Assembly: GCA_948099385.1 (NCBI GenBank)
Contig: CANUEZ040000156.1
Location: 806,001-870,000 of the forward strand
Reading direction: 5' to 3'
DNA: 64,000 nt
DNA from: Fasciola hepatica
Taxonomy: Eukaryota; Platyhelminthes; Trematoda; Plagiorchiida; Fasciolidae
This document shows, one piece after another, positions 39,705 through 54,085 of the stretch (its first letter is position 1; each line of letters begins with the position of its first letter). Under the pieces are notes generated by a model. The model was given only the letters and a program-made list of their open reading frames with translations, was not told the DNA's origin and ran no database searches. The position numbers and the translations under genes were made by a program.

Positions 39705-41235
39705 CATCCAGTTGAGTTTGGATTGCTCGGGGTTGTTGAATTGGTCTTTTGATCATTTGTGTGGGTTCGATTTAGTCAGAGTACAATGCTAGTCGGTCTT
39801 GTGTGCAACTGGTCTGGTCAACTAGGTTTTGCAGTTCGCATTTAAGATCGTACTTCTAGGGATCATTCCTACAGTACGTATCACCAGGACGTCAGTCAAA
39901 CTGACCCGTCCACCCAACCGCGATGACGATCCGCATGGCCTAGTCCCGAGCGTGATCCGGGTGTGTGGCTGTCCGTCGGCCTGACCTAGCGCGTGCTTGT
40001 TGCTGGCTTGCTCGAATCAGCGGCCGTGTGAACGTCACGCGTGCATGGTCTGATTGAACGGACTCGGCCGCCTCCTCGGTTGATCGTCCGGCCCGATCGG
40101 GAATGGGGTACGCAGTTATGCGTATCTCATACACCCGATTCGGCCTGGAGGAACTGGCCTGTGCTGAGCGGCTATTTCATCAAATAACACAATTACACCA
40201 ACTTATTACAAACTAAAATCAACAACACACATCAAATACTATATGACCAAATCAAACTATTAACACGAACACGATCATGCACACTACACTGCCACTTGAC
40301 GAGAAAGAACAAATCAATTGAGAATAGTTATAATAAACAAAATACCACATGTAAACCTCAATCAACACAATCAATCACATCGAGTACGCACGAGCAGATA
40401 ATTAGGCTTGCCTAAATTCCCAACACGACACCAAGCGTTCACACTCAGTTTTACTCCAACTGATCACACATCGTACGCATGTGATTTGCGACAGCCATAT
40501 GCGACATGTGCATCACGGAGCCACAGTGTACGGATGATGCGAGACATAGAAAAGCACCAGATGCACGGGAAAGCGCGCGCATGCAAGTACGGACGAAACA
40601 TACTACTGACACGGGAGCATTCAGTAGATAACTATTTAGCTCGTCTCGCACACAATCATGCTCGTCGTGTGCAATCCTGCTGCAAAGGGAGGAGATGAAT
40701 TGGATAACTTATTCTTCATTCGCATCCAGTTGAGTTTGGATTGCTCGGGGTTGTTGAATTGGTCTTTTGATCATTTGTGTGGGTTCGATTTAGTCAGAGT
40801 ACAATGCTAGTCGGTCTTGTGTGCAACTGGTCTGGTCAACTAGGTTTTGCAGTTCGCATTTAAGATCGTACTTCTAGGGATCATTCCTACAGTACGTATC
40901 ACCAGGACGTCAGTCAAACTGACCCGTCCACCCAACCGCGATGACGATCCGCATGGCCTAGTCCCGAGCGTGATCCGGGTGTGTGGCTGTCCGTCGGCCT
41001 GACCTAGCGCGTGCTTGTTGCTGGCTTGCTCGAATCAGCGGCCGTGTGAACGTCACGCGTGCATGGTCTGATTGAACGGACTCGGCCGCCTCCTCGGTTG
41101 ATCGTCCGGCCCGATCGGGAATGGGGTACGCAGTTATGCGTATCTCATACACCCGATTCGGCCTGGAGGAACTGGCCTGTGCTGAGCGGCTATTTCATCA
41201 AATAACACAATTACACCAACTTATTACAAACTAAA

Positions 41236-41433
41236 ATGAACAACACACATCAAATACTATATGACCAAATCAAACTATTAACACGAACACGATCATGCAC
41301 ACTACACTGCCACTTGACGAGAAAGAACAAATCAATTGAGAATAGTTATAATAAACAAAATACCACATGTAAACCTCAATCAACACAATCAATCACATCG
41401 AGTACGCACGAGCAGATAATTAGGCTTGCCTAA
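41236..41433 (+). other. Copy-specific 65-codon open frame (copy 41), probably not a gene
   Basis: C to G at 41238 changes ATC to ATG and gives this frame an ATG start inside the A+C-rich segment. Its composition (Asn, Thr, Gln, Ser, Lys) follows from the base composition. It ends at TAA and overlaps the TTG of the 96-codon frame by 8 bases. No ribosome-binding site or recognisable domain is seen. Confidence 0.08.
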
Positions 41434-44400
41434 ATTCCCAACACGACACCAAGCGTTCACACTCAGTTTTACTCCAACTGATCACACATCGTACGCATGT
41501 GATTTGCGACAGCCATATGCGACATGTGCATCACGGAGCCACAGTGTACGGATGATGCGAGACATAGAAAAGCACCAGATGCACGGGAAAGCGCGCGCAT
41601 GCAAGTACGGACGAAACATACTACTGACACGGGAGCATTCAGTAGATAACTATTTAGCTCGTCTCGCACACAATCATGCTCGTCGTGTGCAATCCTGCTG
41701 CAAAGGGAGGAGATGAATTGGATAACTTATTCTTCATTCGCATCCAGTTGAGTTTGGATTGCTCGGGGTTGTTGAATTGGTCTTTTGATCATTTGTGTGG
41801 GTTCGATTTAGTCAGAGTACAATGCTAGTCGGTCTTGTGTGCAACTGGTCTGGTCAACTAGGTTTTGCAGTTCGCATTTAAGATCGTACTTCTAGGGATC
41901 ATTCCTACAGTACGTATCACCAGGACGTCAGTCAAACTGACCCGTCCACCCAACCGCGATGACGATCCGCATGGCCTAGTCCCGAGCGTGATCCGGGTGT
42001 GTGGCTGTCCGTCGGCCTGACCTAGCGCGTGCTTGTTGCTGGCTTGCTCGAATCAGCGGCCGTGTGAACGTCACGCGTGCATGGTCTGATTGAACGGACT
42101 CGGCCGCCTCCTCGGTTGATCGTCCGGCCCGATCGGGAATGGGGTACGCAGTTATGCGTATCTCATACACCCGATTCGGCCTGGAGGAACTGGCCTGTGC
42201 TGAGCGGCTATTTCATCAAATAACACAATTACACCAACTTATTACAAACTAAAATCAACAACACACATCAAATACTATATGACCAAATCAAACTATTAAC
42301 ACGAACACGATCATGCACACTACACTGCCACTTGACGAGAAAGAACAAATCAATTGAGAATAGTTATAATAAACAAAATACCACATGTAAACCTCAATCA
42401 ACACAATCAATCACATCGAGTACGCACGAGCAGATAATTAGGCTTGCCTAAATTCCCAACACGACACCAAGCGTTCACACTCAGTTTTACTCCAACTGAT
42501 CACACATCGTACGCATGTGATTTGCGACAGCCATATGCGACATGTGCATCACGGAGCCACAGTGTACGGATGATGCGAGACATAGAAAAGCACCAGATGC
42601 ACGGGAAAGCGCGCGCATGCAAGTACGGACGAAACATACTACTGACACGGGAGCATTCAGTAGATAACTATTTAGCTCGTCTCGCACACAATCATGCTCG
42701 TCGTGTGCAATCCTGCTGCAAAGGGAGGAGATGAATTGGATAACTTATTCTTCATTCGCATCCAGTTGAGTTTGGATTGCTCGGGGTTGTTGAATTGGTC
42801 TTTTGATCATTTGTGTGGGTTCGATTTAGTCAGAGTACAATGCTAGTCGGTCTTGTGTGCAACTGGTCTGGTCAACTAGGTTTTGCAGTTCGCATTTAAG
42901 ATCGTACTTCTAGGGATCATTCCTACAGTACGTATCACCAGGACGTCAGTCAAACTGACCCGTCCACCCAACCGCGATGACGATCCGCATGGCCTAGTCC
43001 CGAGCGTGATCCGGGTGTGTGGCTGTCCGTCGGCCTGACCTAGCGCGTGCTTGTTGCTGGCTTGCTCGAATCAGCGGCCGTGTGAACGTCACGCGTGCAT
43101 GGTCTGATTGAACGGACTCGGCCGCCTCCTCGGTTGATCGTCCGGCCCGATCGGGAATGGGGTACGCAGTTATGCGTATCTCATACACCCGATTCGGCCT
43201 GGAGGAACTGGCCTGTGCTGAGCGGCTATTTCATCAAATAACACAATTACACCAACTTATTACAAACTAAAATCAACAACACACATCAAATACTATATGA
43301 CCAAATCAAACTATTAACACGAACACGATCATGCACACTACACTGCCACTTGACGAGAAAGAACAAATCAATTGAGAATAGTTATAATAAACAAAATACC
43401 ACATGTAAACCTCAATCAACACAATCAATCACATCGAGTACGCACGAGCAGATAATTAGGCTTGCCTAAATTCCCAACACGACACCAAGCGTTCACACTC
43501 AGTTTTACTCCAACTGATCACACATCGTACGCATGTGATTTGCGACAGCCATATGCGACATGTGCATCACGGAGCCACAGTGTACGGATGATGCGAGACA
43601 TAGAAAAGCACCAGATGCACGGGAAAGCGCGCGCATGCAAGTACGGACGAAACATACTACTGACACGGGAGCATTCAGTAGATAACTATTTAGCTCGTCT
43701 CGCACACAATCATGCTCGTCGTGTGCAATCCTGCTGCAAAGGGAGGAGATGAATTGGATAACTTATTCTTCATTCGCATCCAGTTGAGTTTGGATTGCTC
43801 GGGGTTGTTGAATTGGTCTTTTGATCATTTGTGTGGGTTCGATTTAGTCAGAGTACAATGCTAGTCGGTCTTGTGTGCAACTGGTCTGGTCAACTAGGTT
43901 TTGCAGTTCGCATTTAAGATCGTACTTCTAGGGATCATTCCTACAGTACGTATCACCAGGACGTCAGTCAAACTGACCCGTCCACCCAACCGCGATGACG
44001 ATCCGCATGGCCTAGTCCCGAGCGTGATCCGGGTGTGTGGCTGTCCGTCGGCCTGACCTAGCGCGTGCTTGTTGCTGGCTTGCTCGAATCAGCGGCCGTG
44101 TGAACGTCACGCGTGCATGGTCTGATTGAACGGACTCGGCCGCCTCCTCGGTTGATCGTCCGGCCCGATCGGGAATGGGGTACGCAGTTATGCGTATCTC
44201 ATACACCCGATTCGGCCTGGAGGAACTGGCCTGTGCTGAGCGGCTATTTCATCAAATAACACAATTACACCAACTTATTACAAACTAAAATCAACAACAC
44301 ACATCAAATACTATATGACCAAATCAAACTATTAACACGAACACGATCATGCACACTACACTGCCACTTGACGAGAAAGAACAAATCAATTGAGAATAGT

Positions 44401-45307
44401 TATAATAAACAAAATACCACATGTAAACCTCAATCAACACAATCAATCACATCGAGTACGCACGAGCAGATAATTAGGCTTGCCTAAATTCCCAACACGA
44501 CACCAAGCGTTCACACTCAGTTTTACTCCAACTGATCACACATCGTACGCATGTGATTTGCGACAGCCATATGCGACATGTGCATCACGGAGCCACAGTG
44601 TACGGATGATGCGAGACATAGAAAAGCACCAGATGCACGGGAAAGCGCGCGCATGCAAGTACGGACGAAACATACTACTGACACGGGAGCATTCAGTAGA
44701 TAACTATTTAGCTCGTCTCGCACACAATCATGCTCGTCGTGTGCAATCCTGCTGCAAAGGGAGGAGATGAATTGGATAACTTATTCTTCATTCGCATCCA
44801 GTTGAGTTTGGATTGCTCGGGGTTGTTGAATTGGTCTTTTGATCATTTGTGTGGGTTCGATTTAGTCAGAGTACAATGCTAGTCGGTCTTGTGTGCAACT
44901 GGTCTGGTCAACTAGGTTTTGCAGTTCGCATTTAAGATCGTACTTCTAGGGATCATTCCTACAGTACGTATCACCAGGACGTCAGTCAAACTGACCCGTC
45001 CACCCAACCGCGATGACGATCCGCATGGCCTAGTCCCGAGCGTGATCCGGGTGTGTGGCTGTCCGTCGGCCTGACCTAGCGCGTGCTTGTTGCTGGCTTG
45101 CTCGAATCAGCGGCCGTGTGAACGTCACGCGTGCATGGTCTGATTGAACGGACTCGGCCGCCTCCTCGGTTGATCGTCCGGCCCGATCGGGAATGGGGTA
45201 CGCAGTTATGCGTATCTCATACACCCGATTCGGCCTGGAGGAACTGGCCTGTGCTGAGCGGCTATTTCATCAAATAACACAATTACACCAACTTATTACA
45301 AACTAAA

Positions 45308-45505
45308 ATGAACAACACACATCAAATACTATATGACCAAATCAAACTATTAACACGAACACGATCATGCACACTACACTGCCACTTGACGAGAAAGAAC
45401 AAATCAATTGAGAATAGTTATAATAAACAAAATACCACATGTAAACCTCAATCAACACAATCAATCACATCGAGTACGCACGAGCAGATAATTAGGCTTG
45501 CCTAA
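45308..45505 (+). other. Copy-specific 65-codon open frame (copy 45), probably not a gene
   Basis: Identical to the frame in copy 41, four units to the left, and opened by the same C to G change (45310). It is more useful as a marker of shared descent of copies 41 and 45 than as a gene. Confidence 0.08.
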
Positions 45506-45812
45506 ATTCCCAACACGACACCAAGCGTTCACACTCAGTTTTACTCCAACTGATCACACATCGTACGCATGTGATTTGCGACAGCCATATGCGACATGTG
45601 CATCACGGAGCCACAGTGTACGGATGATGCGAGACATAGAAAAGCACCAGATGCACGGGAAAGCGCGCGCATGCAAGTACGGACGAAACATACTACTGAC
45701 ACGGGAGCATTCAGTAGATAACTATTTAGCTCGTCTCGCACACAATCATGCTCGTCGTGTGCAATCCTGCTGCAAAGGGAGGAGATGAATTGGATAACTT
45801 ATTCTTCATTCG

Positions 45813-48800
45813 CATCCAGTTGAGTTTGGATTGCTCGGGGTTGTTGAATTGGTCTTTTGATCATTTGTGTGGGTTCGATTTAGTCAGAGTACAATGCTAG
45901 TCGGTCTTGTGTGCAACTGGTCTGGTCAACTAGGTTTTGCAGTTCGCATTTAAGATCGTACTTCTAGGGATCATTCCTACAGTACGTATCACCAGGACGT
46001 CAGTCAAACTGACCCGTCCACCCAACCGCGATGACGATCCGCATGGCCTAGTCCCGAGCGTGATCCGGGTGTGTGGCTGTCCGTCGGCCTGACCTAGCGC
46101 GTGCTTGTTGCTGGCTTGCTCGAATCAGCGGCCGTGTGAACGTCACGCGTGCATGGTCTGATTGAACGGACTCGGCCGCCTCCTCGGTTGATCGTCCGGC
46201 CCGATCGGGAATGGGGTACGCAGTTATGCGTATCTCATACACCCGATTCGGCCTGGAGGAACTGGCCTGTGCTGAGCGGCTATTTCATCAAATAACACAA
46301 TTACACCAACTTATTACAAACTATAATCAACAACACACATCAAATACTATATGACCAAATCAAACTATTAACACGAACACGATCATGCACACTACACTGC
46401 CACTTGACGAGAAAGAACAAATCAATTGAGAATAGTTATAATAAACAAAATACCACATGTAAACCTCAATCAACACAATCAATCACATCGAGTACGCACG
46501 AGCAGATAATTAGGCTTGCCTAAATTCCCAACACGACACCAAGCGTTCACACTCAGTTTTACTCCAACTGATCACACATCGTACGCATGTGATTTGCGAC
46601 AGCCATATGCGACATGTGCATCACGGAGCCACAGTGTACGGATGATGCGAGACATAGAAAAGCACCAGATGCACGGGAAAGCGCGCGCATGCAAGTACGG
46701 ACGAAACATACTACTGACACGGGAGCATTCAGTAGATAACTATTTAGCTCGTCTCGCACACAATCATGCTCGTCGTGTGCAATCCTGCTGCAAAGGGAGG
46801 AGATGAATTGGATAACTTATTCTTCATTCGCATCCAGTTGAGTTTGGATTGCTCGGGGTTGTTGAATTGGTCTTTTGATCATTTGTGTGGGTTCGATTTA
46901 GTCAGAGTACAATGCTAGTCGGTCTTGTGTGCAACTGGTCTGGTCAACTAGGTTTTGCAGTTCGCATTTAAGATCGTACTTCTAGGGATCATTCCTACAG
47001 TACGTATCACCAGGACGTCAGTCAAACTGACCCGTCCACCCAACCGCGATGACGATCCGCATGGCCTAGTCCCGAGCGTGATCCGGGTGTGTGGCTGTCC
47101 GTCGGCCTGACCTAGCGCGTGCTTGTTGCTGGCTTGCTCGAATCAGCGGCCGTGTGAGCGTCACGCGTGCATGGTCTGATTGAACGGACTCGGCCGCCTC
47201 CTCGGTTGATCGTCCGGCCCGATCGGGAATGGGGTACGCAGTTATGCGTATCTCATACACCCGATTCGGCCTGGAGGAACTGGCCTGTGCTGAGCGGCTA
47301 TTTCATCAAATAACACAATTACACCAACTTATTACAAACTAAAATCAACAACACACATCAAATACTATATGACCAAATCAAACTATTAACACGAACACGA
47401 TCATGCACACTACACTGCCACTTGACGAGAAAGAACAAATCAATTGAGAATAGTTATAATAAACAAAATACCACATGTAAACCTCAATCAACACAATCAA
47501 TCACATCGAGTACGCACGAGCAGATAATTAGGCTTGCCTAAATTCCCAACACGACACCAAGCGTTCACACTCAGTTTTACTCCAACTGATCACACATCGT
47601 ACGCATGTGATTTGAGACAGCCATATGCGACATGTGCATCACGGAGCCACAGTGTACGGATGATGCGAGACATAGAAAAGCACCAGATGCACGGGAAAGC
47701 GCGCGCATGCAAGTACGGACGAAACATACTACTGACACGGGAGCATTCAGTAGATAACTATTTAGCTCGTCTCGCACACAATCATGCTCGTCGTGTGCAA
47801 TCCTGCTGCAAAGGGAGGAGATGAATTGGATAACTTATTCTTCATTCGCATCCAGTTGAGTTTGGATTGCTCGGGGTTGTTGAATTGGTCTTTTGATCAT
47901 TTGTGTGGGTTCGATTTAGTCAGAGTACAATGCTAGTCGGTCTTGTGTGCAACTGGTCTGGTCAACTAGGTTTTGCAGTTCGCATTTAAGATCGTACTTC
48001 TAGGGATCATTCCTACAGTACGTATCACCAGGACGTCAGTCAAACTGACCCGTCCACCCAACCGCGATGACGATCCGCATGGCCTAGTCCCGAGCGTGAT
48101 CCGGGTGTGTGGCTGTCCGTCGGCCTGACCTAGCGCGTGCTTGTTGCTGGCTTGCTCGAATCAGCGGCCGTGTGAGCGTCACGCGTGCATGGTCTGATTG
48201 AACGGACTCGGCCGCCTCCTCGGTTGATCGTCCGGCCCGATCGGGAATGGGGTACGCAGTTATGCGTATCTCATACACCCGATTCGGCCTGGAGGAACTG
48301 GCCTGTGCTGAGCGGCTATTTCATCAAATAACACAATTACACCAACTTATTACAAACTAAAATCAACAACACACATCAAATACTATATGACCAAATCAAA
48401 CTATTAACACGAACACGATCATGCACACTACACTGCCACTTGACGAGAAAGAACAAATCAATTGAGAATAGTTATAATAAACAAAATACCACATGTAAAC
48501 CTCAATCAACACAATCAATCACATCGAGTACGCACGAGCAGATAATTAGGCTTGCCTAAATTCCCAACACGACACCAAGCGTTCACACTCAGTTTTACTC
48601 CAACTGATCACACATCGTACGCATGTGATTTGCGACAGCCATATGCGACATGTGCATCACGGAGCCACAGTGTACGGATGATATGCGAGACATAGAAAAG
48701 CACCAGATGCACGGGAAAGCGCGCGCATGCAAGTACGGACGAAACATACTACTGACACGGGAGCATTCAGTAGATAACTATTTAGCTCGTCTCGCACACA

Positions 48801-49886
48801 ATCATGCTCGTCGTGTGCAATCCTGCTGCAAAGGGAGGAGATGAATTGGATAATTTATTCTTCATTCGCATCCAGTTGAGTTTGGATTGCTCGGGGTTGT
48901 TGAATTGGTCTTTTGATCATTTGTGTGGGTTCGATTTAGTCAGAGTACAATGCTAGTCGGTCTTGTGTGCAACTGGTCTGGTCAACTAGGTTTTGCAGTT
49001 CGCATTTAAGATCGTACTTCTAGGGATCATTCCTACAGTACGTATCACCAGGACGTCAGTCAAACTGACCCGTCCACCCAACCGCGATGACGATCCGCAT
49101 GGCCTAGTCCCGAGCGTGATCCGGGTGTGTGGCTGTCCGTCGGCCTGACCTAGCGCGTGCTTGTTGCTGGCTTGCTCGAATCAGCGGCCGTGTGAGCGTC
49201 ACGCGTGCATGGTCTGATTGAACGGACTCGGCCGCCTCCTCGGTTGATCGTCCGGCCCGATCGGGAATGGGGTACGCAGTTATGCGTATCTCATACACCC
49301 GATTCGGCCTGGAGGAACTGGCCTGTGCTGAGCGGCTATTTCATCAAATAACACAATTACACCAACTTATTACAAACTAAAATCAACAACACACATCAAA
49401 TACTATATGACCAAATCAAACTATTAACACGAACACGATCATGCACACTACACTGCCACTTGACGAGAAAGAACAAATCAATTGAGAATAGTTATAATAA
49501 ACAAAATACCACATGTAAACCTCAATCAACACAATCAATCACATCGAGTACGCACGAGCAGATAATTAGGCTTGCCTAAATTCCCAACACGACACCAAGC
49601 GTTCACACTCAGTTTTACTCCAACTGATCACACATCGTACGCATGTGATTTGCGACAGCCATATGCGACATGTGCATCACGGAGCCACAGTGTACGGATG
49701 ATGCGAGACATAGAAAAGCACCAGATGCACGGGAAAGCGCGCGCATGCAAGTACGGACGAAACATACTACTGACACGGGAGCATTCAGTAGATAACTATT
49801 TAGCTCGTCTCGCACACAATCATGCTCGTCGTGTGCAATCCTGCTGCAAAGGGAGGAGATGAATTGGATAACTTATTCTTCATTCG
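45813..49886 (+). repeat. Four-copy block (copies 46-49), duplicate of 35631-39704
   Basis: Copies start at 45813, 46831, 47849 and 48869. Haplotypes are: 46 A/T; 47 G/A with A at 785; 48 G/A with the AT insertion at 48683-48684 and T at unit position 1004; 49 G/A. This repeats copies 36-39 in order. The copies just to the left differ (copy 35 is G/T, copy 45 is A/A with 516G), which places the left edge of the duplicated block between copies 35/45 and 36/46. On the right the copies after the block (40 and 50) are both A/A, so the similarity may extend further. Confidence 0.93.
48683..48684 (+). other. AT insertion in copy 48
   Basis: Same dinucleotide duplication as in copy 38, again with T at unit position 1004 (48854). 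It identifies copy 48 as a duplicate of copy 38, ten units to its left. Confidence 0.9.
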
Positions 49887-52800
49887 CATCCAGTTGAGTT
49901 TGGATTGCTCGGGGTTGTTGAATTGGTCTTTTGATCATTTGTGTGGGTTCGATTTAGTCAGAGTACAATGCTAGTCGGTCTTGTGTGCAACTGGTCTGGT
50001 CAACTAGGTTTTGCAGTTCGCATTTAAGATCGTACTTCTAGGGATCATTCCTACAGTACGTATCACCAGGACGTCAGTCAAACTGACCCGTCCACCCAAC
50101 CGCGATGACGATCCGCATGGCCTAGTCCCGAGCGTGATCCGGGTGTGTGGCTGTCCGTCGGCCTGACCTAGCGCGTGCTTGTTGCTGGCTTGCTCGAATC
50201 AGCGGCCGTGTGAACGTCACGCGTGCATGGTCTGATTGAACGGACTCGGCCGCCTCCTCGGTTGATCGTCCGGCCCGATCGGGAATGGGGTACGCAGTTA
50301 TGCGTATCTCATACACCCGATTCGGCCTGGAGGAACTGGCCTGTGCTGAGCGGCTATTTCATCAAATAACACAATTACACCAACTTATTACAAACTAAAA
50401 TCAACAACACACATCAAATACTATATGACCAAATCAAACTATTAACACGAACACGATCATGCACACTACACTGCCACTTGACGAGAAAGAACAAATCAAT
50501 TGAGAATAGTTATAATAAACAAAATACCACATGTAAACCTCAATCAACACAATCAATCACATCGAGTACGCACGAGCAGATAATTAGGCTTGCCTAAATT
50601 CCCAACACGACACCAAGCGTTCACACTCAGTTTTACTCCAACTGATCACACATCGTACGCATGTGATTTGCGACAGCCATATGCGACATGTGCATCACGG
50701 AGCCACAGTGTACGGATGATATGCGAGACATAGAAAAGCACCAGATGCACGGGAAAGCGCGCGCATGCAAGTACGGACGAAACATACTACTGACACGGGA
50801 GCATTCAGTAGATAACTATTTAGCTCGTCTCGCACACAATCATGCTCGTCGTGTGCAATCCTGCTGCAAAGGGAGGAGATGAATTGGATAACTTATTCTT
50901 CATTCGCATCCAGTTGAGTTTGGATTGCTCGGGGTTGTTGAATTGGTCTTTTGATCATTTGTGTGGGTTCGATTTAGTCAGAGTACAATGCTAGTCGGTC
51001 TTGTGTGCAACTGGTCTGGTCAACTAGGTTTTGCAGTTCGCATTTAAGATCGTACTTCTAGGGATCATTCCTACAGTACGTATCACCAGGACGTCAGTCA
51101 AACTGACCCGTCCACCCAACCGCGATGACGATCCGCATGGCCTAGTCCCGAGCGTGATCCGGGTGTGTGGCTGTCCGTCGGCCTGACCTAGCGCGTGCTT
51201 GTTGCTGGCTTGCTCGAATCAGCGGCCGTGTGAACGTCACGCGTGCATGGTCTGATTGAACGGACTCGGCCGCCTCCTCGGTTGATCGTCCGGCCCGATC
51301 GGGAATGGGGTACGCAGTTATGCGTATCTCATACACCCGATTCGGCCTGGAGGAACTGGCCTGTGCTGAGCGGCTATTTCATCAAATAACACAATTACAC
51401 CAACTTATTACAAACTAAAATCAACAACACACATCAAATACTATATGACCAAATCAAACTATTAACACGAACACGATCATGCACACTACACTGCCACTTG
51501 ACGAGAAAGAACAAATCAATTGAGAATAGTTATAATAAACAAAATACCACATGTAAACCTCAATCAACACAATCAATCACATCGAGTACGCACGAGCAGA
51601 TAATTAGGCTTGCCTAAATTCCCAACACGACACCAAGCGTTCACACTCAGTTTTACTCCAACTGATCACACATCGTACGCATGTGATTTGCGACAGCCAT
51701 ATGCGACATGTGCATCACGGAGCCACAGTGTACGGATGATGCGAGACATAGAAAAGCACCAGATGCACGGGAAAGCGCGCGCATGCAAGTACGGACGAAA
51801 CATACTACTGACACGGGAGCATTCAGTAGATAACTATTTAGCTCGTCTCGCACACAATCATGCTCGTCGTGTGCAATCCTGCTGCAAAGGGAGGAGATGA
51901 ATTGGATAACTTATTCTTCATTCGCATCCAGTTGAGTTTGGATTGCTCGGGGTTGTTGAATTGGTCTTTTGATCATTTGTGTGGGTTCGATTTAGTCAGA
52001 GTACAATGCTAGTCGGTCTTGTGTGCAACTGGTCTGGTCAACTAGGTTTTGCAGTTCGCATTTAAGATCGTACTTCTAGGGATCATTCCTACAGTACGTA
52101 TCACCAGGACGTCAGTCAAACTGACCCGTCCACCCAACCGCGATGACGATCCGCATGGCCTAGTCCCGAGCGTGATCCGGGTGTGTGGCTGTCCGTCGGC
52201 CTGACCTAGCGCGTGCTTGTTGCTGGCTTGCTCGAATCAGCGGCCGTGTGAACGTCACGCGTGCATGGTCTGATTGAACGGACTCGGCCGCCTCCTCGGT
52301 TGATCGTCCGGCCCGATCGGGAATGGGGTACGCAGTTATGCGTATCTCATACACCCGATTCGGCCTGGAGGAACTGGCCTGTGCTGAGCGGCTATTTCAT
52401 CAAATAACACAATTACACCAACTTATTACAAACTATAATCAACAACACACATCAAATACTATATGACCAAATCAAACTATTAACACGAACACGATCATGC
52501 ACACTACACTGCCACTTGACGAGAAAGAACAAATCAATTGAGAATAGTTATAATAAACAAAATACCACATGTAAACCTCAATCAACACAATCAATCACAT
52601 CGAGTACGCACGAGCAGATAATTAGGCTTGCCTAAATTCCCAACACGACACCAAGCGTTCACACTCAGTTTTACTCCAACTGATCACACATCGTACGCAT
52701 GTGATTTGCGACAGCCATATGCAACATGTGCATCACGGAGCCACAGTGTACGGATGATGCGAGACATAGAAAAGCACCAGATGCACGGGAAAGCGCGCGC

Positions 52801-52942
52801 ATGCAAGTACGGACGAAACATACTACTGACACGGGAGCATTCAGTAGATAACTATTTAGCTCGTCTCGCACACAATCATGCTCGTCGTGTGCAATCCTGC
52901 TGCAAAGGGAGGAGATGAATTGGATAACTTATTCTTCATTCG
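49887..52942 (+). repeat. Array copies 50-52
   Basis: Copies start at 49887, 50907 and 51925. Copy 50 is A/A with the AT insertion at 50721-50722 but the common C at unit position 1004. Copy 51 is A/A with no rare variant seen. Copy 52 is A/T with a private A at unit position 799 (52723). Copy 50 thus carries one of the two rare markers seen together in copies 38 and 48, as expected if a short conversion tract carried the insertion alone. Confidence 0.93.
50721..50722 (+). other. AT insertion in copy 50
   Basis: Same duplication, but on an A/A background (328/512) and with the common C at unit position 1004. The insertion is therefore uncoupled here from its partner marker. Confidence 0.9.
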
Positions 52943-54082
52943 CATCCAGTTGAGTTTGGATTGCTCGGGGTTGTTGAATTGGTCTTTTGATCATTTGTGT
53001 GGGTTCGATTTAGTCAGAGTACAATGCTAGTCGGTCTTGTGTGCAACTGGTCTGGTCAACTAGGTTTTGCAGTTCGCATTTAAGATCGTACTTCTAGGGA
53101 TCATTCCTACAGTACGTATCACCAGGACGTCAGTCAAACTGACCCGTCCACCCAACCGCGATGACGATCCGCATGGCCTAGTCCCGAGCGTGATCCGGGT
53201 GTGTGGCTGTCCGTCGGCCTGACCTAGCGCGTGCTTGTTGCTGGCTTGCTCGAATCAGCGGCCGTGTGAACGTCGCGCGTGCATGGTCTGATTGAACGGA
53301 CTCGGCCGCCTCCTCGGTTGATCGTCCGGCCCGATCGGGAATGGGGTACGCAGTTATGCGTATCTCATACACCCGATTCGGCCTGGAGGAACTGGCCTGT
53401 GCTGAGCGGCTATTTCATCAAATAACACAATTACACCAACTTATTACAAACTAAAATCAACAACACACATCAAATACTATATGACCAAATCAAAATATTA
53501 ACACGAACACGATCATGCACACTACACTGCCACTTGACGAGAAAGAACAAATCAATTGAGAATAGTTATAATAAACAAAATACCACATGTAAACCTCAAT
53601 CAACACAATCAATCACATCGAGTACGCACGAGCAGATAATTAGGCTTGCCTAAATTCCCAACACGACACCAAGCGTTCACACTCAGTTTTACTCCAACTG
53701 ATCACACATCGTACGCATGTGATTTGCGACAGCCATATGCGACATGTGCATCACGGAGCCACAGTGTACGGATGATGCGAGACATAGAAAAGCACCAGAT
53801 GCACGGGAAAGCGCGCGCATGCAAGTACGGACGAAACATACTACTGACACGGGAGCATTCAGTAGATAACTATTTAGCTCGTCTCGCACACAATCATGCT
53901 CGTCGTGTGCAATCCTGCTGCAAAGGGAGGAGATGAATTGGATAACTTATTCTTCATTCGCATCCAGTTGAGTTTGGATTGCTCGGGGTTGTTGAATTGG
54001 TCTTTTGATCATTTGTGTGGGTTCGATTTAGTCAGAGTACAATGCTAGTCGGTCTTGTGTGCAACTGGTCTGGTCAACTAGG

Positions 54083-54085
54083 TTT
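54083..54085 (+). other. T-tract shortened from four to three (copy 54)
   Basis: GGTTTTGCAG is GGTTTGCAG here. The deletion opens a 74-codon + strand frame (54015-54239, GTG start) with a hydrophobic stretch in its first half. The frame is closed in copies with four T, so it is probably accidental. Confidence 0.9.

Larger units (their letters stand above)
39705..45812 (+). repeat. Homogeneous run of six A/A copies (40-45)
   Basis: Copies start at 39705, 40723, 41741, 42759, 43777 and 44795. All are A at 328 and A at 512, a haplotype found in only eight other copies. Copies 41 and 45 also share G at unit position 516 (41238 and 45310), four units apart. This is the longest run of one 328/512 haplotype in the window and suggests recent local amplification. 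The 516G change turns ATC into ATG and opens a 65-codon frame in those two copies. Confidence 0.93.
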
